Numbered from the stretch's first letter, positions 8,749 to 20,808 are shown. The stretch is 64,000 nt of DNA from Anaerolineae bacterium (GCA_017303635.1 JAFLCG010000003.1:186001-250000); one strand, 5' to 3'. Made by a program: numbers and translations. Notes: generated by a model from the sequence alone, not told the origin.

Positions 8749-10569
8749 CTACAGACCATACACTTCCTTCGCCAGCTTTTCCTCTTCAGCGACCAGTTCG
8801 CGGATGGCATCCAGCCCCTGATTCCAGAACGTCAGGTCAGTCAGATCGACGCCCACCTTCGCGAGGATGGCTTCCGGCCAGTCGGAGTCACCGGCTTCCA
8901 GCACCCCCATAAATTGCGGTACAAAGGCCGCACCCCGCGCTTCGTACAGCTTGAAGAGTGCCAGCACCAGCAGTTCACCGAAGGCATAGGCGTAAACGTA
9001 ACCGGGGGTGTTCAGGAAGTGAGGGATATAGCTCCACCACGCCCCGTAATCATCGCTTAATTCAACGCTGTCCCCGAACATGGCGCGCTGAGTTTGCAGC
9101 CAGATGCTGCTGAGCTTATCGGCAGGCAGTTCGCCCTGGGTGCGCCGAGCGTTATGATAACCATCTTCAAAGCGGTTCATGGAAACCTGCCGGAAGACGG
9201 TGGCGAAACTATCCTCGATCTTCTGGGCCAGCATCGCCAGCCGCGCCGCCGGGTCCGGCTCATTCGCCATCAGGTCGCGGAAGACCAGTCGCTCGCCAAA
9301 GGTCGAAGCCATTTCGGCGGTCGTCAGCGGCGTGGACATACCCACATTGCCGTGTGCTTTGCCGGAGAGATACGCGTGGATTCCATGACCTAGTTCATGG
9401 GCCAGCGTCATCACATCTCGCGCTTTGCCTTCGTAATTCAGAAAGACGAAGGGATGCGCCGAAGCAACGGTGTAGGAGCAGAACGCGCCACCCCGTTTAC
9501 CCGGCAGCACGGGCGCATGAATCCAGTTTTCATCGAAGAAGCGTTTGGCCGCCGCTGCGAAATCCGGGTGGAAGGCCTGGAATGCCTTCAGCACGACGTC
9601 GCGTGCCTCTTCCCAGCTATAGAAATGATCGGCAGAGGCGATCTTCAACGGCGCGTAACGGTCATTCTCCGTCAGCTTATCGAGGCCGAGCATCCGGCGC
9701 TTGAGGGCATAATGCCGGGCAACAATGTCGTAATTGGAAGTGACGGCCTTGATGAGCGCTTCCACCACGGCATCCGGCGCTTTGTTATCCAGATTGCGGT
9801 AAGAAATCCACGACGGATACTGACGGCGCGCATCTTCACTGGCTTTATCGGCAGCCAGCACATTAAAGATGTAGCTCAACTCCATCGACTTGCCCTTGAG
9901 GGCGGTCGTAATCGCGGCACCCGCCCGCTTACGCACATCGGCGTCGGCATCGTGCAGTTTGGTCAGCGCCTGCGTCAAAGTGATGTGTGCGCCTTCCCAG
10001 TCCACCCGGATGGCAGCGATGAGTTGCGTGAACAAGCGGGTCCAGGCGCTGCGCCCGGTGACGGATTTCTCCATCAGCAGTTGTTCTTCGATTTCGCTCA
10101 GTTGGAAGGGCTTAAAACGCCGGTCGGACTCGAGCTTGTGACGGAAAGGGGTGATGGTTGGGTCGGCCAGCAGGGCAGCAGCTTTGGCTTCATCCAGCGC
10201 GTTCCATTCCAGCTCCCAGAATACCAGTTTCTGGTTGATCTGTGAGCCAAATTCAGTCACTTTCTGGATGAGGGCACCGTACTGCGGGTTGACCGTATCC
10301 ACGCTGTAGAGCAAACCGGCAAAACTGCCAATCCGCCCGCCCAGATCGGTGATGGCATCCATGGCGGTCATGGCATCCATCAAGCCCTCGGCATCCAGCG
10401 AATCGACTTTGCCTTTGTATTCAGCGGCGAAGGCCTCTGCCATCTGGCTCACCCGCTTCATATCCTGTTCGAGTGCGGGATCATCAATTCCGGCGTAGAA
10501 CACCGACAAATCCCAGACGATCTGCTCTGCGCCAGTCTTGCGTTCTTCAACAGGGGTTGCTACCGTCAT
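8749..10569 (-). CDS. pepF: Oligoendopeptidase F (M3 family zinc metallopeptidase)
   Basis: A 606-residue cytosolic peptidase that degrades short peptides. The zinc site HELGH lies in MTLAHELGHGIHAYLSG, and the third ligand is expected in the helix beginning TTAEMASTFGER. The C-terminal segment FLNTPGYVYAYAFGELLVLALF is typical of the PepF/M3B branch, and length matches the family. ATG at 10567-10569 (MTVATPVEE) is chosen because AAGGAA lies 6 bases upstream; a frame reaching 10620 lacks a site. It is monocistronic with its own terminator. Confidence 0.95.
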   Translation of the reverse strand: MTVATPVEERKTGAEQIVWDLSVFYAGIDDPALEQDMKRVSQMAEAFAAEYKGKVDSLDAEGLMDAMTAMDAITDLGGRIGSFAGLLYSVDTVNPQYGALIQKVTEFGSQINQKLVFWELEWNALDEAKAAALLADPTITPFRHKLESDRRFKPFQLSEIEEQLLMEKSVTGRSAWTRLFTQLIAAIRVDWEGAHITLTQALTKLHDADADVRKRAGAAITTALKGKSMELSYIFNVLAADKASEDARRQYPSWISYRNLDNKAPDAVVEALIKAVTSNYDIVARHYALKRRMLGLDKLTENDRYAPLKIASADHFYSWEEARDVVLKAFQAFHPDFAAAAKRFFDENWIHAPVLPGKRGGAFCSYTVASAHPFVFLNYEGKARDVMTLAHELGHGIHAYLSGKAHGNVGMSTPLTTAEMASTFGERLVFRDLMANEPDPAARLAMLAQKIEDSFATVFRQVSMNRFEDGYHNARRTQGELPADKLSSIWLQTQRAMFGDSVELSDDYGAWWSYIPHFLNTPGYVYAYAFGELLVLALFKLYEARGAAFVPQFMGVLEAGDSDWPEAILAKVGVDLTDLTFWNQGLDAIRELVAEEEKLAKEVYGL

Positions 10570-10992
10570 GATTGGTTCCTTCATCTCATACGAAGTGGAT
10601 TGACTCCGTGTGTCTGGCAAAAAGATTATTGTATCTATACGAAGAGCCTCAGTGAATAGTTCATCCGCCCACCTGACCAGCCTCTCAGCGTGTTTTGCTT
10701 ACTCATCCAACGCTCATTCTCCTCCGACTCAAACTCAACAATTCGCCCCTATTTTGGCTGCGGTGGTTCAGAATAGGGTGCTCAAAGGCTCTGCCTAACT
10801 ATCTTTTGACAGTCCAGAGTGCATGGCGGGTCTTTCGTTCCATAATGCACAAGCGTATAATCCCGCCGTTCTGGGCCATCCTTGAAAATCGTTGATTCAC
10901 GCTCAGGAAAACCTGAAAACCAGGTCAGTAATAATCGGGTTCAAACGCTTTGGCCGTGCATATCTGCGCGGCAGAGGGGTGAATAGCCACGT
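10570..10992. other. Divergent intergenic region with possible promoters
   Basis: About 420 bases between leftward pepF and the rightward ABC operon. A consensus-like -10 TATAAT is at 10856-10861 on the + strand, but the matching -35 is poor (TTTCGT region), while a perfect TTGACA at 10806-10811 is too far away. Short open frames here have no ribosome site and are not called. Confidence 0.4.
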
Positions 10993-11955
10993 ATGATAGA
11001 AGTAAAAGACTTAACGAAACGCTACGGTTCCTACACAGCGGTCAACGCCATTTCCTTCGACGCCAAGCCCGGTCAGGTAACCGGGTTCCTGGGGCCGAAC
11101 GGGGCTGGTAAGACCACCACCATGCGGATGCTGACGGGCTTCCTGCCGCCCACCAGTGGTCACGCGATGGTGGCAGGCAAAGATGCATTTGATGAGAGTA
11201 TGGAAGTGCGGAAGGCGGTCGGTTATCTGCCGGAAAATGTGCCGCTGTACCGGGATATGACCGCCCTGGGCTATCTGATGTACATGGCGGAAATCCGGGG
11301 TGTGCCTAACCGCAAAGCCCGTGCCCTGGAAACATTGGAACGGGTCCGCCTGATCGAACGTGCCAACAGCAAAATCCGCACCCTTTCCAAAGGGATGCGG
11401 CAGCGCGTGGGTCTGGCACAGGCCCTCATCCATGATCCGCAGGTGCTGATTCTGGACGAACCAACTATCGGTCTCGACCCCATTCAGGTATTGGAATTGC
11501 GCGATCTGGTACGTGACCTGGGCAAGAAACATACCGTCCTGTTCAGCACGCACATCCTGTCCGAAGCCGAGCAGGTTTGCGACAAAGTGGTCATCATCAA
11601 TCGTGGCAACATCGTCGCCCAGGGCGCACCCGCTGAACTGCGGACGACCCTCGAACGCGGTGGCCGCATCGTTCTGCGGACGAACGCCAGTGCCGACAAG
11701 GTGCTGCCCGTGGTGCAAAATCTGCCCGCAGTTGCCCAGGCTGCCCAATCTTTGGACACCATCGTCATTTTGCCAAAAGAGTCCCACACGGATCCCCGTC
11801 CGGCAGTTGCCCGCGCCATTGTCGAAAATGGCTGGGAACTGATTGAACTGCGTCCGTTGGCAGTCAACCTGGAAGAAATCTTCCTTGAACTTACCCGGCA
11901 GGCCGAGTCGGCCTCGGCTGAACCGGTTGCAGAAACTTCGGAGGCATCGTCATGA
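10993..11955 (+). CDS. ABC transporter ATP-binding protein (GldA/ABC-2 type)
   Basis: A 320-residue ATPase with Walker A GPNGAGKTTTMRML near residue 36, signature LSKGMRQRVGLAQAL, Walker B VLILDEPTIGLDP and switch His in STHILSEAEQ. The C-terminal region after 220 is the DUF4162-like extension common in ABC-2 exporters. It powers the permease encoded next, whose ATG at 11952 overlaps its stop by 4 bases. The operon continues with a GldG-like and a DUF4340 protein, the set known in gliding bacteria as GldA/F/G and widespread elsewhere without a proven substrate. Gliding here is not implied. Confidence 0.93.
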   Translation: MIEVKDLTKRYGSYTAVNAISFDAKPGQVTGFLGPNGAGKTTTMRMLTGFLPPTSGHAMVAGKDAFDESMEVRKAVGYLPENVPLYRDMTALGYLMYMAEIRGVPNRKARALETLERVRLIERANSKIRTLSKGMRQRVGLAQALIHDPQVLILDEPTIGLDPIQVLELRDLVRDLGKKHTVLFSTHILSEAEQVCDKVVIINRGNIVAQGAPAELRTTLERGGRIVLRTNASADKVLPVVQNLPAVAQAAQSLDTIVILPKESHTDPRPAVARAIVENGWELIELRPLAVNLEEIFLELTRQAESASAEPVAETSEASS

Positions 11956-12728
11956 GGCAGACCATTGCCGTTTACAAGCGCGAACTGGCGCTGCTGTTCC
12001 GTTCCCCGATTGCTTATGCGGTCGCCTTTGCGCTGTTGTTATTCCTGGGCGTGTTGTACAGCGGTCAGCTTTCGCAGATCGTCCAGTACAACCAGTTCGC
12101 CGGGCAGCAGGGCGCGCAGCCAGTCGGTGCCAGTGAACTCAACCTGACCACCGGCGTGCTGGTGTTCCTGTTGTTCCTGGTTGGGCCGCTGCTGACCATG
12201 CGCCTGCTGGCGGAAGAATCCCGCGAAGGCACCATCGAAACCCTGATGACCCTGCCAATGAATGAAGGTCACTTCATTGTGGGCAAGTTCCTGGCGGTGT
12301 GGACGTTCTACACCATCGTGCTGGTCATCACCTTGGTTTACCACGTCATCGGCCATCAGGTCGGCGTGCCGGATGACGGCGCGGCCTTCGGGCAGTATGT
12401 GGGAGCCTGGCTGTATGGTGGCGCGGTGCTGGCCGTGTGCATGATCTGGTCGGCTGTGACGGAAGATCAGATCGTGGCGGCCTTCCTGAGCGCTGCGACT
12501 GTCCTCGTCCTCTATCTGGCGGAGAGCGCAGCCACCAGCCTGAGCAATGCGCCGGGGCTTTCCGGTCTGTCGAATTTTGTCCGCGAACTTGGTTTACAGG
12601 CGCACTATAACGGCACGCTCGCCAACGGCATCATCCGGGCAGAAGATATCGCCTACTTCATTCTGGTGATCGTGGGCGCACTGTTCATAACCGTGCGGAT
12701 CGTCGAAACCCGCCGCTGGAGAGGTTAA
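11952..12728 (+). CDS. ABC-2 type permease (GldF-like)
   Basis: A 258-residue permease with about six membrane helices. The sequence around 70-100 (LVGPLLTMRLLAEESREGTIETLMTLP) is the hallmark of GldF/ABC-2 permeases. A long first extracytoplasmic loop (about 35-60) is Gln-rich. It overlaps the ATPase gene by 4 bases and is followed after 3 bases by the GldG-like gene, so it is part of one transcript. The exported substrate is unknown. Confidence 0.92.
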   Translation: MRQTIAVYKRELALLFRSPIAYAVAFALLLFLGVLYSGQLSQIVQYNQFAGQQGAQPVGASELNLTTGVLVFLLFLVGPLLTMRLLAEESREGTIETLMTLPMNEGHFIVGKFLAVWTFYTIVLVITLVYHVIGHQVGVPDDGAAFGQYVGAWLYGGAVLAVCMIWSAVTEDQIVAAFLSAATVLVLYLAESAATSLSNAPGLSGLSNFVRELGLQAHYNGTLANGIIRAEDIAYFILVIVGALFITVRIVETRRWRG

Positions 12729-12731
12729 TCC

Positions 12732-14504
12732 ATGACTACCCCTGAAATACAGACTCCGAACCTGCCCCCGCCGCAGGATCAGGAACCTTTTATCCCGCCC
12801 TTCTGGCTGTTGATCGTCGCCATCGTGGGCTTTGTGATCGCTTTTATCGTCCTCGTCACCCAACCAACCTTCACGGTTGTTGGTTGGGGTGGTCTGGGGC
12901 TGGGACTGCTGGGTTTGATCGCCTGGGCGCTCATGTCCCCGGAACAAGCCCGTAATCTGCTGACGGGCAAGACGGCGCGTTACGGTGGCACCAGCGTGAT
13001 CGTCACGGTGGTGTTCCTGGCGGCGCTAGTGGTGATCTACATCCTCATCCGCAACCAGAACATTCGGGCCGACCTGACCCAAACCAATGACTTCTCGTTG
13101 ACGGCTGAAGCCCGCGCTGCCTTTTCTACCCTTGCGGCTGATCCGAGCATTCCATCAGTCAGAATGCTGGCTTTCTATGGTCAGCAGCAGGCGGGTCGGC
13201 GCGATCAGGATACCCTGCTGTTAGAGGATTATCAGACGACCTCGAACGGCAAAATCACGTATGAGTTCATCGACCCGGAACGCTCGCCGCAACTGCTGGA
13301 GCAATATGGCGTGACGACCCCTGGTCAGATTGTGGTCGCGCCGCTCAACGCGGATGGCACGGTGAACACAGAACGCGCCGAACTGGTGCGGCTCTTTAGC
13401 CAGGAAGAACTCAGCAATGCCGCCCTGAGGGTGATGGCAACCGGCAACTTCCGGGCCTTGTTCCTGAATACGGAAGGTGGCCTGAGCACGGAAAGCACCG
13501 AAGGCGATGGCCTCTCGCTGCTGAAGGCCAGCCTGGAAGACCTGAACTGGACGGTACAGGATGTCTCCATCTTCGACATCAGTGCCGAACAACCGACCGT
13601 TAATCTGCAAGATCCAGCCTTTGATGGCACCGTGCTGGTGATCGCTGGTGGCGAAGCCGCGCTTTCCGATGAAAATCTGGCGGTCATCACCAACTTTGTC
13701 AGCGCCGGTGGCGATCTGGTGCTGATGGCAGCACCGGGCTTCACATCCGTGCCGGGCGAAGGCGATGCGGAAGCGACCGCGACTGCCACGACCACGCTGG
13801 CGGCTGCGCCCAATATGAGTGACTTTCTGTTCCAGAACTTCGGTTTGCGCTTCCGGTCGGACATCATCCTCGATCTGAGCGCTCAGGCGGGCGACGCTTT
13901 TAGCCCCATCGCCTTACCGGGTACGGGCAGCTTTGTGGTGGATGACCTCGCGGCGGATAACCCGCTATTGGTCTTCCGCTTTGCCCACTCCATTGAACAG
14001 GCTGAAACGCTGCCGACGGGTGTCTCGGTCGTCACGCTGGCGCAGACTGCAGAAAGTGCCTATAGCAAATCGGATCTGGGTGCACTGCTTGCTGACCCGG
14101 CCAATACCGCCGCTCAGGTGGAAACCGATGCGGTTGGTCCGTTCACAGTGGCCGCTTCTGCCGAAAACAGCAGCACTGGCGGGCGCGTCATCCTCATCGG
14201 CAGCGACTGGCTGGCGACCAATAACTCGCTGGCTGCGCTGGCTGGGACCAATGCGGTCAACGGGGAATTCATGACCCGTTCGCTGCAATGGGCCGCCGGG
14301 GCTGATGCCTTTGCCGGGCAGGTGCCCATTACCACCAGCTTCCGACCGCAGGATACCCCGGTCTTCGCTACTGAAGATGTCGTCCGCAACATCAACCTCA
14401 TCACTGTTTTTGTCATTCCATTCGGTGTGCTGATTATCGGCGTACTCGTCTGGTGGCTGAACCGCGAGGTACGTCCGGCAGTCAAGGAGAAAGTTTCCGT
14501 ATGA
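12732..14504 (+). CDS. GldG-like membrane-anchored ABC auxiliary protein
   Basis: A 590-residue protein. Three hydrophobic segments lie at about 20-110 and one at about 560-580. Between them is a large extracytoplasmic region carrying the ABC_transp_aux fold (DPSIPSVRMLAFYGQQQAGRRDQDTLLLEDYQ, YEFIDPERSPQLLEQYGV), with a second Rossmann-like lobe around FDGTVLVIAGGEAALSDENLAVITNFVSAGGDLV. It is expected to sit with the permease and contact the substrate outside the membrane. Its TGA overlaps the ATG of the next gene. An Ala/Thr-rich stretch near residue 350 looks like a flexible linker. Confidence 0.88.
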   Translation: MTTPEIQTPNLPPPQDQEPFIPPFWLLIVAIVGFVIAFIVLVTQPTFTVVGWGGLGLGLLGLIAWALMSPEQARNLLTGKTARYGGTSVIVTVVFLAALVVIYILIRNQNIRADLTQTNDFSLTAEARAAFSTLAADPSIPSVRMLAFYGQQQAGRRDQDTLLLEDYQTTSNGKITYEFIDPERSPQLLEQYGVTTPGQIVVAPLNADGTVNTERAELVRLFSQEELSNAALRVMATGNFRALFLNTEGGLSTESTEGDGLSLLKASLEDLNWTVQDVSIFDISAEQPTVNLQDPAFDGTVLVIAGGEAALSDENLAVITNFVSAGGDLVLMAAPGFTSVPGEGDAEATATATTTLAAAPNMSDFLFQNFGLRFRSDIILDLSAQAGDAFSPIALPGTGSFVVDDLAADNPLLVFRFAHSIEQAETLPTGVSVVTLAQTAESAYSKSDLGALLADPANTAAQVETDAVGPFTVAASAENSSTGGRVILIGSDWLATNNSLAALAGTNAVNGEFMTRSLQWAAGADAFAGQVPITTSFRPQDTPVFATEDVVRNINLITVFVIPFGVLIIGVLVWWLNREVRPAVKEKVSV

Positions 14505-15490
14505 GGCTCAAGCCCGGTACCATTTTAACCTTTCTGGGGGCGCTGATCGTCATTGTTGTTGGCGTTCTGCTGACCAATCAGCAGGCAGCTACCCCCGCCG
14601 CTACCGCTACCCCCACGGCTGCTGGGGAAGGCGCTGGCCCGCTGTTCCCGACCATCGCAGATGCGGCCAACCAGGCGAGCATTGTGCGCTTTGAAGTGCA
14701 AGATGTGACCGCTGGCACCAAGATCGTCATGACCAAGGATGCCACCACCAATAACTGGGCGGTCACCGAGTCCGGTGTGCCCGGCGACCAGGGTACGGAT
14801 CAGGCCAAGGCGGTGGCTGCCATGAGCCGACTCGCCGGCTTGAACTCGACCCAGAGCTTCGCGCTGGGGGATACCGCCCTGTCCAGTTTTGGTCTGGATG
14901 CGCCGCAGTACATCCTGATCCTGACCGACAGCACCGGGGCAACCTACACGGTGCGCGTCGGCGCGACCAATGCGGCCACCCGCCGTTACTATGCGCTGGT
15001 TAATGATGACACGACAACAGTCTACGTCATCAATCAGTCGGACATTGATAACCTCAAGGGGCAGATCACCGCGCCACCATACCTGCCGACCGCAACACCG
15101 ACCGTCACGCCGACCAGCACGCCAAATCCGTTCAGTGAAGTTGAGCAGACCGCTACTGCGGTCGTCGAACAAACGGCGACGATGGATGCGATGATGACGG
15201 TAATCGCGGCCACGCTGGAATCCACCGCTGAAGTCACGGCAGAAGCGACTGCCGAAGCCGCGGCTGCTGCCAGCAGCACGCCTGTACCGCCTGCTTCGGC
15301 CACGCCCGTCCCGGCGACCGCCACCCCGGTGCCGCCAACGGCGACGGTTGTGCCCAGCAATACGCCGGTACCGCCGACCAATACGGTCGCACCCAGCGCG
15401 ACTTCAACATCGGTGCCGCCAACCGCGACCCGCCGGGCAACCAATACACCCCGCCCGCCGACTGCAACGGTGACGGCTACGCCGACGTAA
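14501..15490 (+). CDS. DUF4340 membrane protein with long Thr/Pro-rich tail
   Basis: A 329-residue protein, start ATG 14501 (MRLKPGTILTFLGAL), overlapping the upstream stop as ATGA. A membrane helix covers about 8-25, a DUF4340 domain about 55-195 (VRFEVQDVTAGTKIVMTKD, WAVTESG, FGLDAPQYILILTD). The last 125 residues are built almost only from Thr, Pro, Ala and Val (PVPPTATVVPSNTPVPPT), a low-complexity tail common in exported Chloroflexota proteins and probably a cell-envelope spacer. DUF4340 proteins regularly accompany GldF/GldG pairs, which supports a four-component complex. A terminator follows. Confidence 0.88.
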   Translation: MRLKPGTILTFLGALIVIVVGVLLTNQQAATPAATATPTAAGEGAGPLFPTIADAANQASIVRFEVQDVTAGTKIVMTKDATTNNWAVTESGVPGDQGTDQAKAVAAMSRLAGLNSTQSFALGDTALSSFGLDAPQYILILTDSTGATYTVRVGATNAATRRYYALVNDDTTTVYVINQSDIDNLKGQITAPPYLPTATPTVTPTSTPNPFSEVEQTATAVVEQTATMDAMMTVIAATLESTAEVTAEATAEAAAAASSTPVPPASATPVPATATPVPPTATVVPSNTPVPPTNTVAPSATSTSVPPTATRRATNTPRPPTATVTATPT

Positions 15491-15505
15491 TCCTCATCAC
15501 TAACG

Positions 15506-15547
15506 ACTTACCGGGAGGGCAGCTTGTCCTCCCGGTAAGTTGCTTCT
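15506..15547 (+). terminator. Terminator of the four-gene ABC operon
   Basis: ACTTACCGGGAGG (15506-15518) pairs perfectly with CCTCCCGGTAAGT (15528-15540) around a 9-nt loop, then TGCTTCT. The stem is very stable although the U-tract is short. It lies 16 bases past the stop. Confidence 0.75.
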
Positions 15548-15676
15548 AACGCAGCATTCCACATACTCCCTGTCGAATCACAGACCAAACCATGACATCC
15601 CGCTTAGGTGGGTATGGCTGCACTGCGCTACAATCGAGCCATCACAATGCTATCTCCATCGAGAGGGAGTACTGCA

Positions 15677-17938
<2,262 letters not shown>

Positions 17939-17967
17939 ACCCGTTAGCTCAATTCTCAGCAAATCAA

Positions 17968-17999
17968 GGGGCGCACGAATAATGCGCCCCTCCCTCTCG
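17968..17999 (+). terminator. Terminator after maeB
   Basis: GGGGCGCA (17968-17975) pairs with TGCGCCCC (17983-17990) around a 7-nt loop, followed by the pyrimidine run TCCCTCTCG. It lies 29 bases after the stop. Confidence 0.7.
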
Positions 18000-18086
18000 T
18001 CCCCCCGGAAAGCCCTATTGCCAGCGATAATAGTATGCGCTAAGGTCATATGTGGATAAACCCTGTCACATCGAGGAATTCAAGCT

Positions 18087-19211
18087 ATGCGTCTGGTTCG
18101 TAACTTATGGATACTCACGCTGATCTTGCTTTTCAGCCTGCCCGTCCTGGCACAGGAAAATCTCGTCACGGACGCCACCTTGCCACAGCTGTATGTGACT
18201 GGTGATGGGCAGACCCGCTTCCGCTTCCCGGCGGACTGGGTGGCGCAGGGTGCATCGGAAAACACCGCCGCCTATGTTGCAACCAGCGAAGTCGCCCTGA
18301 ACCTGTCATTTGGGGATCAGGCAGTGAGCGGTGAGGTCAATGTGCTGGCAGGTACGGTCACGCTGGCTTACTTCAATCAACAACTGGGGACAACTTTTGA
18401 CGATGCCACTCCCGAAGAAGTTCTCCAGGCGCTGGCAGGTGCTGCCACTGCTCAAAGCCCAGAATTCCCGGATCTGTTTGGTGAGATCGAAACGATCAAC
18501 CATAATGACCTCGTTATCGTCCAGATGCGCTATGGCGTAGAAGATGGCTTCAGCGGCGTGGTCTGGTTGCGTCAGGTGGAGACCGGAGTCTACGCGTTGA
18601 CCCAGTTAACCACGACGGAGGCCGACCTATCAGCATGGGAAGCAATCGGCCAGGCAATTTTTCTCTCTATTGAGTATCAGGCCGGCTTGCCTGTTCCAGC
18701 CTTGACGCAGGAAGCGAGCAGCCAGAACGATCAGATCACGGTCTCTTACCCGGCAGATTGGGAGAGCAGTTTCGAATCGTCTGATGAAACGACAGTCGTA
18801 TTGGCCAATCAATCCTCTGCGCTAGCACGCACCCTGGGGGATGAAATCCAACCGGGGGAGGTCAGCATCATCATCGGCGGCTATTCATCCGCGCAGATGC
18901 AGGAGATTCTGGGGACTGACAATGAGGACATATTGGCGGGAGTTGGAGCCTTACTCGTCGAGGGTGCCGAGTCATTTTCCGGCAATGATGGCTGGACAAT
19001 GGAGGAGGCGGTCGAAGTGACCTTCGATGACTACCCGGCAATCTATGTCCGCACTATTGGAGAAACGTTCGCTGCTTCAACATGGGTCTTTGAGCGCGAG
19101 CCGGGTGTATTCATCAGCATGAGCTTGCTCACTCACCCCGATGAAGAAGCCGATTGGCTGCCCACCGCTATCGCCATCGCCAGCCAGACGAGTTTTACCC
19201 CGGCGAGTTAG
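18087..19211 (+). CDS. Secreted protein with two related PsbP-like domains
   Basis: A 374-residue protein with a signal peptide (MRLVRNLWILTLILLFSLPVLAQ, cleavage expected after Ala-Gln near 22). Two repeats follow: one opens RFRFPADWVAQGASENTAAYVATS near residue 45, the other ITVSYPADWESSFESSDETTVVLAN near 215. Both contain a later 'G.V.I..G' strand and an acidic helix. The pattern PADW/PEGW with alternating strands resembles PsbP/DUF1795-type folds and recurs in the protein at 34237-35433. No enzyme motif is seen; a role in binding at the cell surface is a guess. GAGGAA precedes ATG 18087. Confidence 0.8.
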   Translation: MRLVRNLWILTLILLFSLPVLAQENLVTDATLPQLYVTGDGQTRFRFPADWVAQGASENTAAYVATSEVALNLSFGDQAVSGEVNVLAGTVTLAYFNQQLGTTFDDATPEEVLQALAGAATAQSPEFPDLFGEIETINHNDLVIVQMRYGVEDGFSGVVWLRQVETGVYALTQLTTTEADLSAWEAIGQAIFLSIEYQAGLPVPALTQEASSQNDQITVSYPADWESSFESSDETTVVLANQSSALARTLGDEIQPGEVSIIIGGYSSAQMQEILGTDNEDILAGVGALLVEGAESFSGNDGWTMEEAVEVTFDDYPAIYVRTIGETFAASTWVFEREPGVFISMSLLTHPDEEADWLPTAIAIASQTSFTPAS

Positions 19212-19230
19212 ACCCAACAACAGCAAGCCA

Positions 19231-19265
19231 TCAAAAAAGGGCGACCCACATGGTCGCCCTTTCTC
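19231..19265. terminator. Bidirectional terminator between convergent genes
   Basis: AAAGGGCGACC (19236-19246) pairs perfectly with GGTCGCCCTTT (19252-19262). It is flanked by A-rich sequence on the left and TTTCTC on the right, so it can serve both the gene ending at 19211 and the leftward gene ending at 19284. Confidence 0.9.
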
Positions 19266-19283
19266 ATTGGTCGTAGACCGTCT

Positions 19284-20138
19284 CTAGGGGATCACCAACC
19301 GCTGACCGGCGAAGATCGCGTTCGGGTTCGGCAGATTGTTGGCGGTCTGGATGACCTGCACCGTCGTACCATAACGCAGCGCGATGCTGAACAGGGTATC
19401 GCCGCGCTGGACGACATAGGTCTGCGCCGGACGGGCTACCGGGATCACCAGGCGCTGACCGGGGTAGATGAAGTTGGCATTCGGCAAATTGTTGGCCGCC
19501 GCAATTGCCTGCCAGGTCGTGCCAAAACGGGCGGCAATTGTGCGGAGTTCATCCCCGACCTGCACCACGTAAACGTTGCCACCCGGCTGGGGCTGCGGTT
19601 GAGGTTGCGGCTGGGGCGCGGGCATACTGTAAGCGATCACGATCCGTTGACCGGCAAAGACGCGGTTGGGATTCACAATGTTGTTGACCGCGGCCAGAAT
19701 TTGCCAGGTGGTGCCGTAGCGGGCCGCAATATTCTGGAGCGTATCGCCTGCCTGTACGACGTAGACGGTCGGACCAGGGGCAGGAGGCGGTTGCTGCGGC
19801 ACAGGCGTGGGAATGGCGCTGTTCCAGGTGATCGGCAGCGTATCCAGTGCGGTAAACAGTTGCAGGTAAATGGAATTTGCCCAGCCTTGTGCGCCGCCGG
19901 GAGTCTGCACCTGAACCCAGGTGGTTCCTTCAGCACGACCGAGCAGGATGACTTCCGTCCGCAGGTCGAGCTTGGTCACAATCGGGTAGGCAATGCTGGG
20001 GCCAGTCCGCACGTTCAGTTTGCCCGTGTGGACAATTGCACGGGTTCCAGCCTGAGCGAAGGCCGGGGTCACCAGTGCAGCCAGTAAAACGACCACCAAA
20101 AGCGCGCTGAGCGCACGAGTCAGGTTTCGCATAAACAT
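19284..20138 (-). CDS. Secreted SH3 / triple-LysM peptidoglycan-binding protein
   Basis: A 284-residue exported protein. The signal peptide ends ...LVTPAFAQA near residue 30. A bacterial SH3 domain occupies about 32-95 (GKLNVRTGPSIAYPIVTKL ... GWANSIYLQ). Three LysM modules follow, each starting YVVQxGDxLxxIAxRxGTT and ending GQRxVI, at about 130-172, 185-232 and 240-284; Pro/Gln-rich linkers separate them. LysM modules bind the glycan backbone of peptidoglycan. No catalytic domain is present, so this is a wall-binding or adaptor protein. AGGA lies 7 bases upstream of ATG 20138. Confidence 0.93.
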   Translation of the reverse strand: MFMRNLTRALSALLVVVLLAALVTPAFAQAGTRAIVHTGKLNVRTGPSIAYPIVTKLDLRTEVILLGRAEGTTWVQVQTPGGAQGWANSIYLQLFTALDTLPITWNSAIPTPVPQQPPPAPGPTVYVVQAGDTLQNIAARYGTTWQILAAVNNIVNPNRVFAGQRIVIAYSMPAPQPQPQPQPQPGGNVYVVQVGDELRTIAARFGTTWQAIAAANNLPNANFIYPGQRLVIPVARPAQTYVVQRGDTLFSIALRYGTTVQVIQTANNLPNPNAIFAGQRLVIP

Positions 20139-20351
20139 GACGGAATCCTGTTCTTCAACCCTAATCTGATTTGCAAATACTATACACCTGACGATTAAAC
20201 CGCGCTATTTGTTCCCTTGCAGCCACTAACAGGACAAAAATGAGACAATTGTTATACAAAACACGTTCAATCTCAATTCTTTATGCATGGTTTGATCCTA
20301 TGATGAATCTAGATAAAGGGTACCCATTAGCGTTATCAAGGAAGCATAACC

Positions 20352-20786
20352 ATGCCCTATCATATGGATTGGTACATTGAAAAGCAGATTCTAATGGTTC
20401 ACCTGCATGGTGATTTCACCGTCGAGGACTATGTCCAGTATTTCCAGGACTGCTACGCCGCTTACAACGCGAGCGAAGGCCATAAAGTCCACATCATTGC
20501 CGACTCATCCTTCGTCACCCACAATCCCAACCTGTTGGAGCTGCGGCGGCATGTACCGAAAGGTACCCACACCAATGAAGGCTGGGTCCTGAACGTGATT
20601 TCCGGCCCATCCTCCCGGCTATTCCGTTTCGTGCTCAACACCATCAGCAATGCATCCCAGAAGCAGATCCGGCATATGAATTCGATCCCGCAGGCGATTG
20701 AGTTCCTGCGCGATATGGATTCCACACTGAACTGGGATCTGGCCCGGCCTGAAGTGCTGGAGATGCCGATACCGGTCAATGCGTAG
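20352..20786 (+). CDS. SpoIIAA/STAS-like small protein
   Basis: A 144-residue cytoplasmic protein. The opening HMDWYIEKQILMVHLHGDFTVEDYVQYFQDCYAAYN, then HIIADSSFVTHNP and a final helix IPQAIEFLRDMDSTLNW, follow the beta-beta-helix order of the SpoIIAA-like (STAS) fold found in many Chloroflexota single-domain proteins. The conserved phospho-Ser of true anti-anti-sigma factors is not evident. AAGGAAG precedes ATG 20352. It stands alone between divergent and convergent genes. Confidence 0.7.
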   Translation: MPYHMDWYIEKQILMVHLHGDFTVEDYVQYFQDCYAAYNASEGHKVHIIADSSFVTHNPNLLELRRHVPKGTHTNEGWVLNVISGPSSRLFRFVLNTISNASQKQIRHMNSIPQAIEFLRDMDSTLNWDLARPEVLEMPIPVNA

Positions 20787-20808
20787 GCGTTAACCTCTAG
20801 GGATGAAA

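Noticed and set aside
9397..10245. Open frame on the plus strand across the oligopeptidase gene
   Set aside because: It overlaps the active-site coding part of pepF and has no homologous features.
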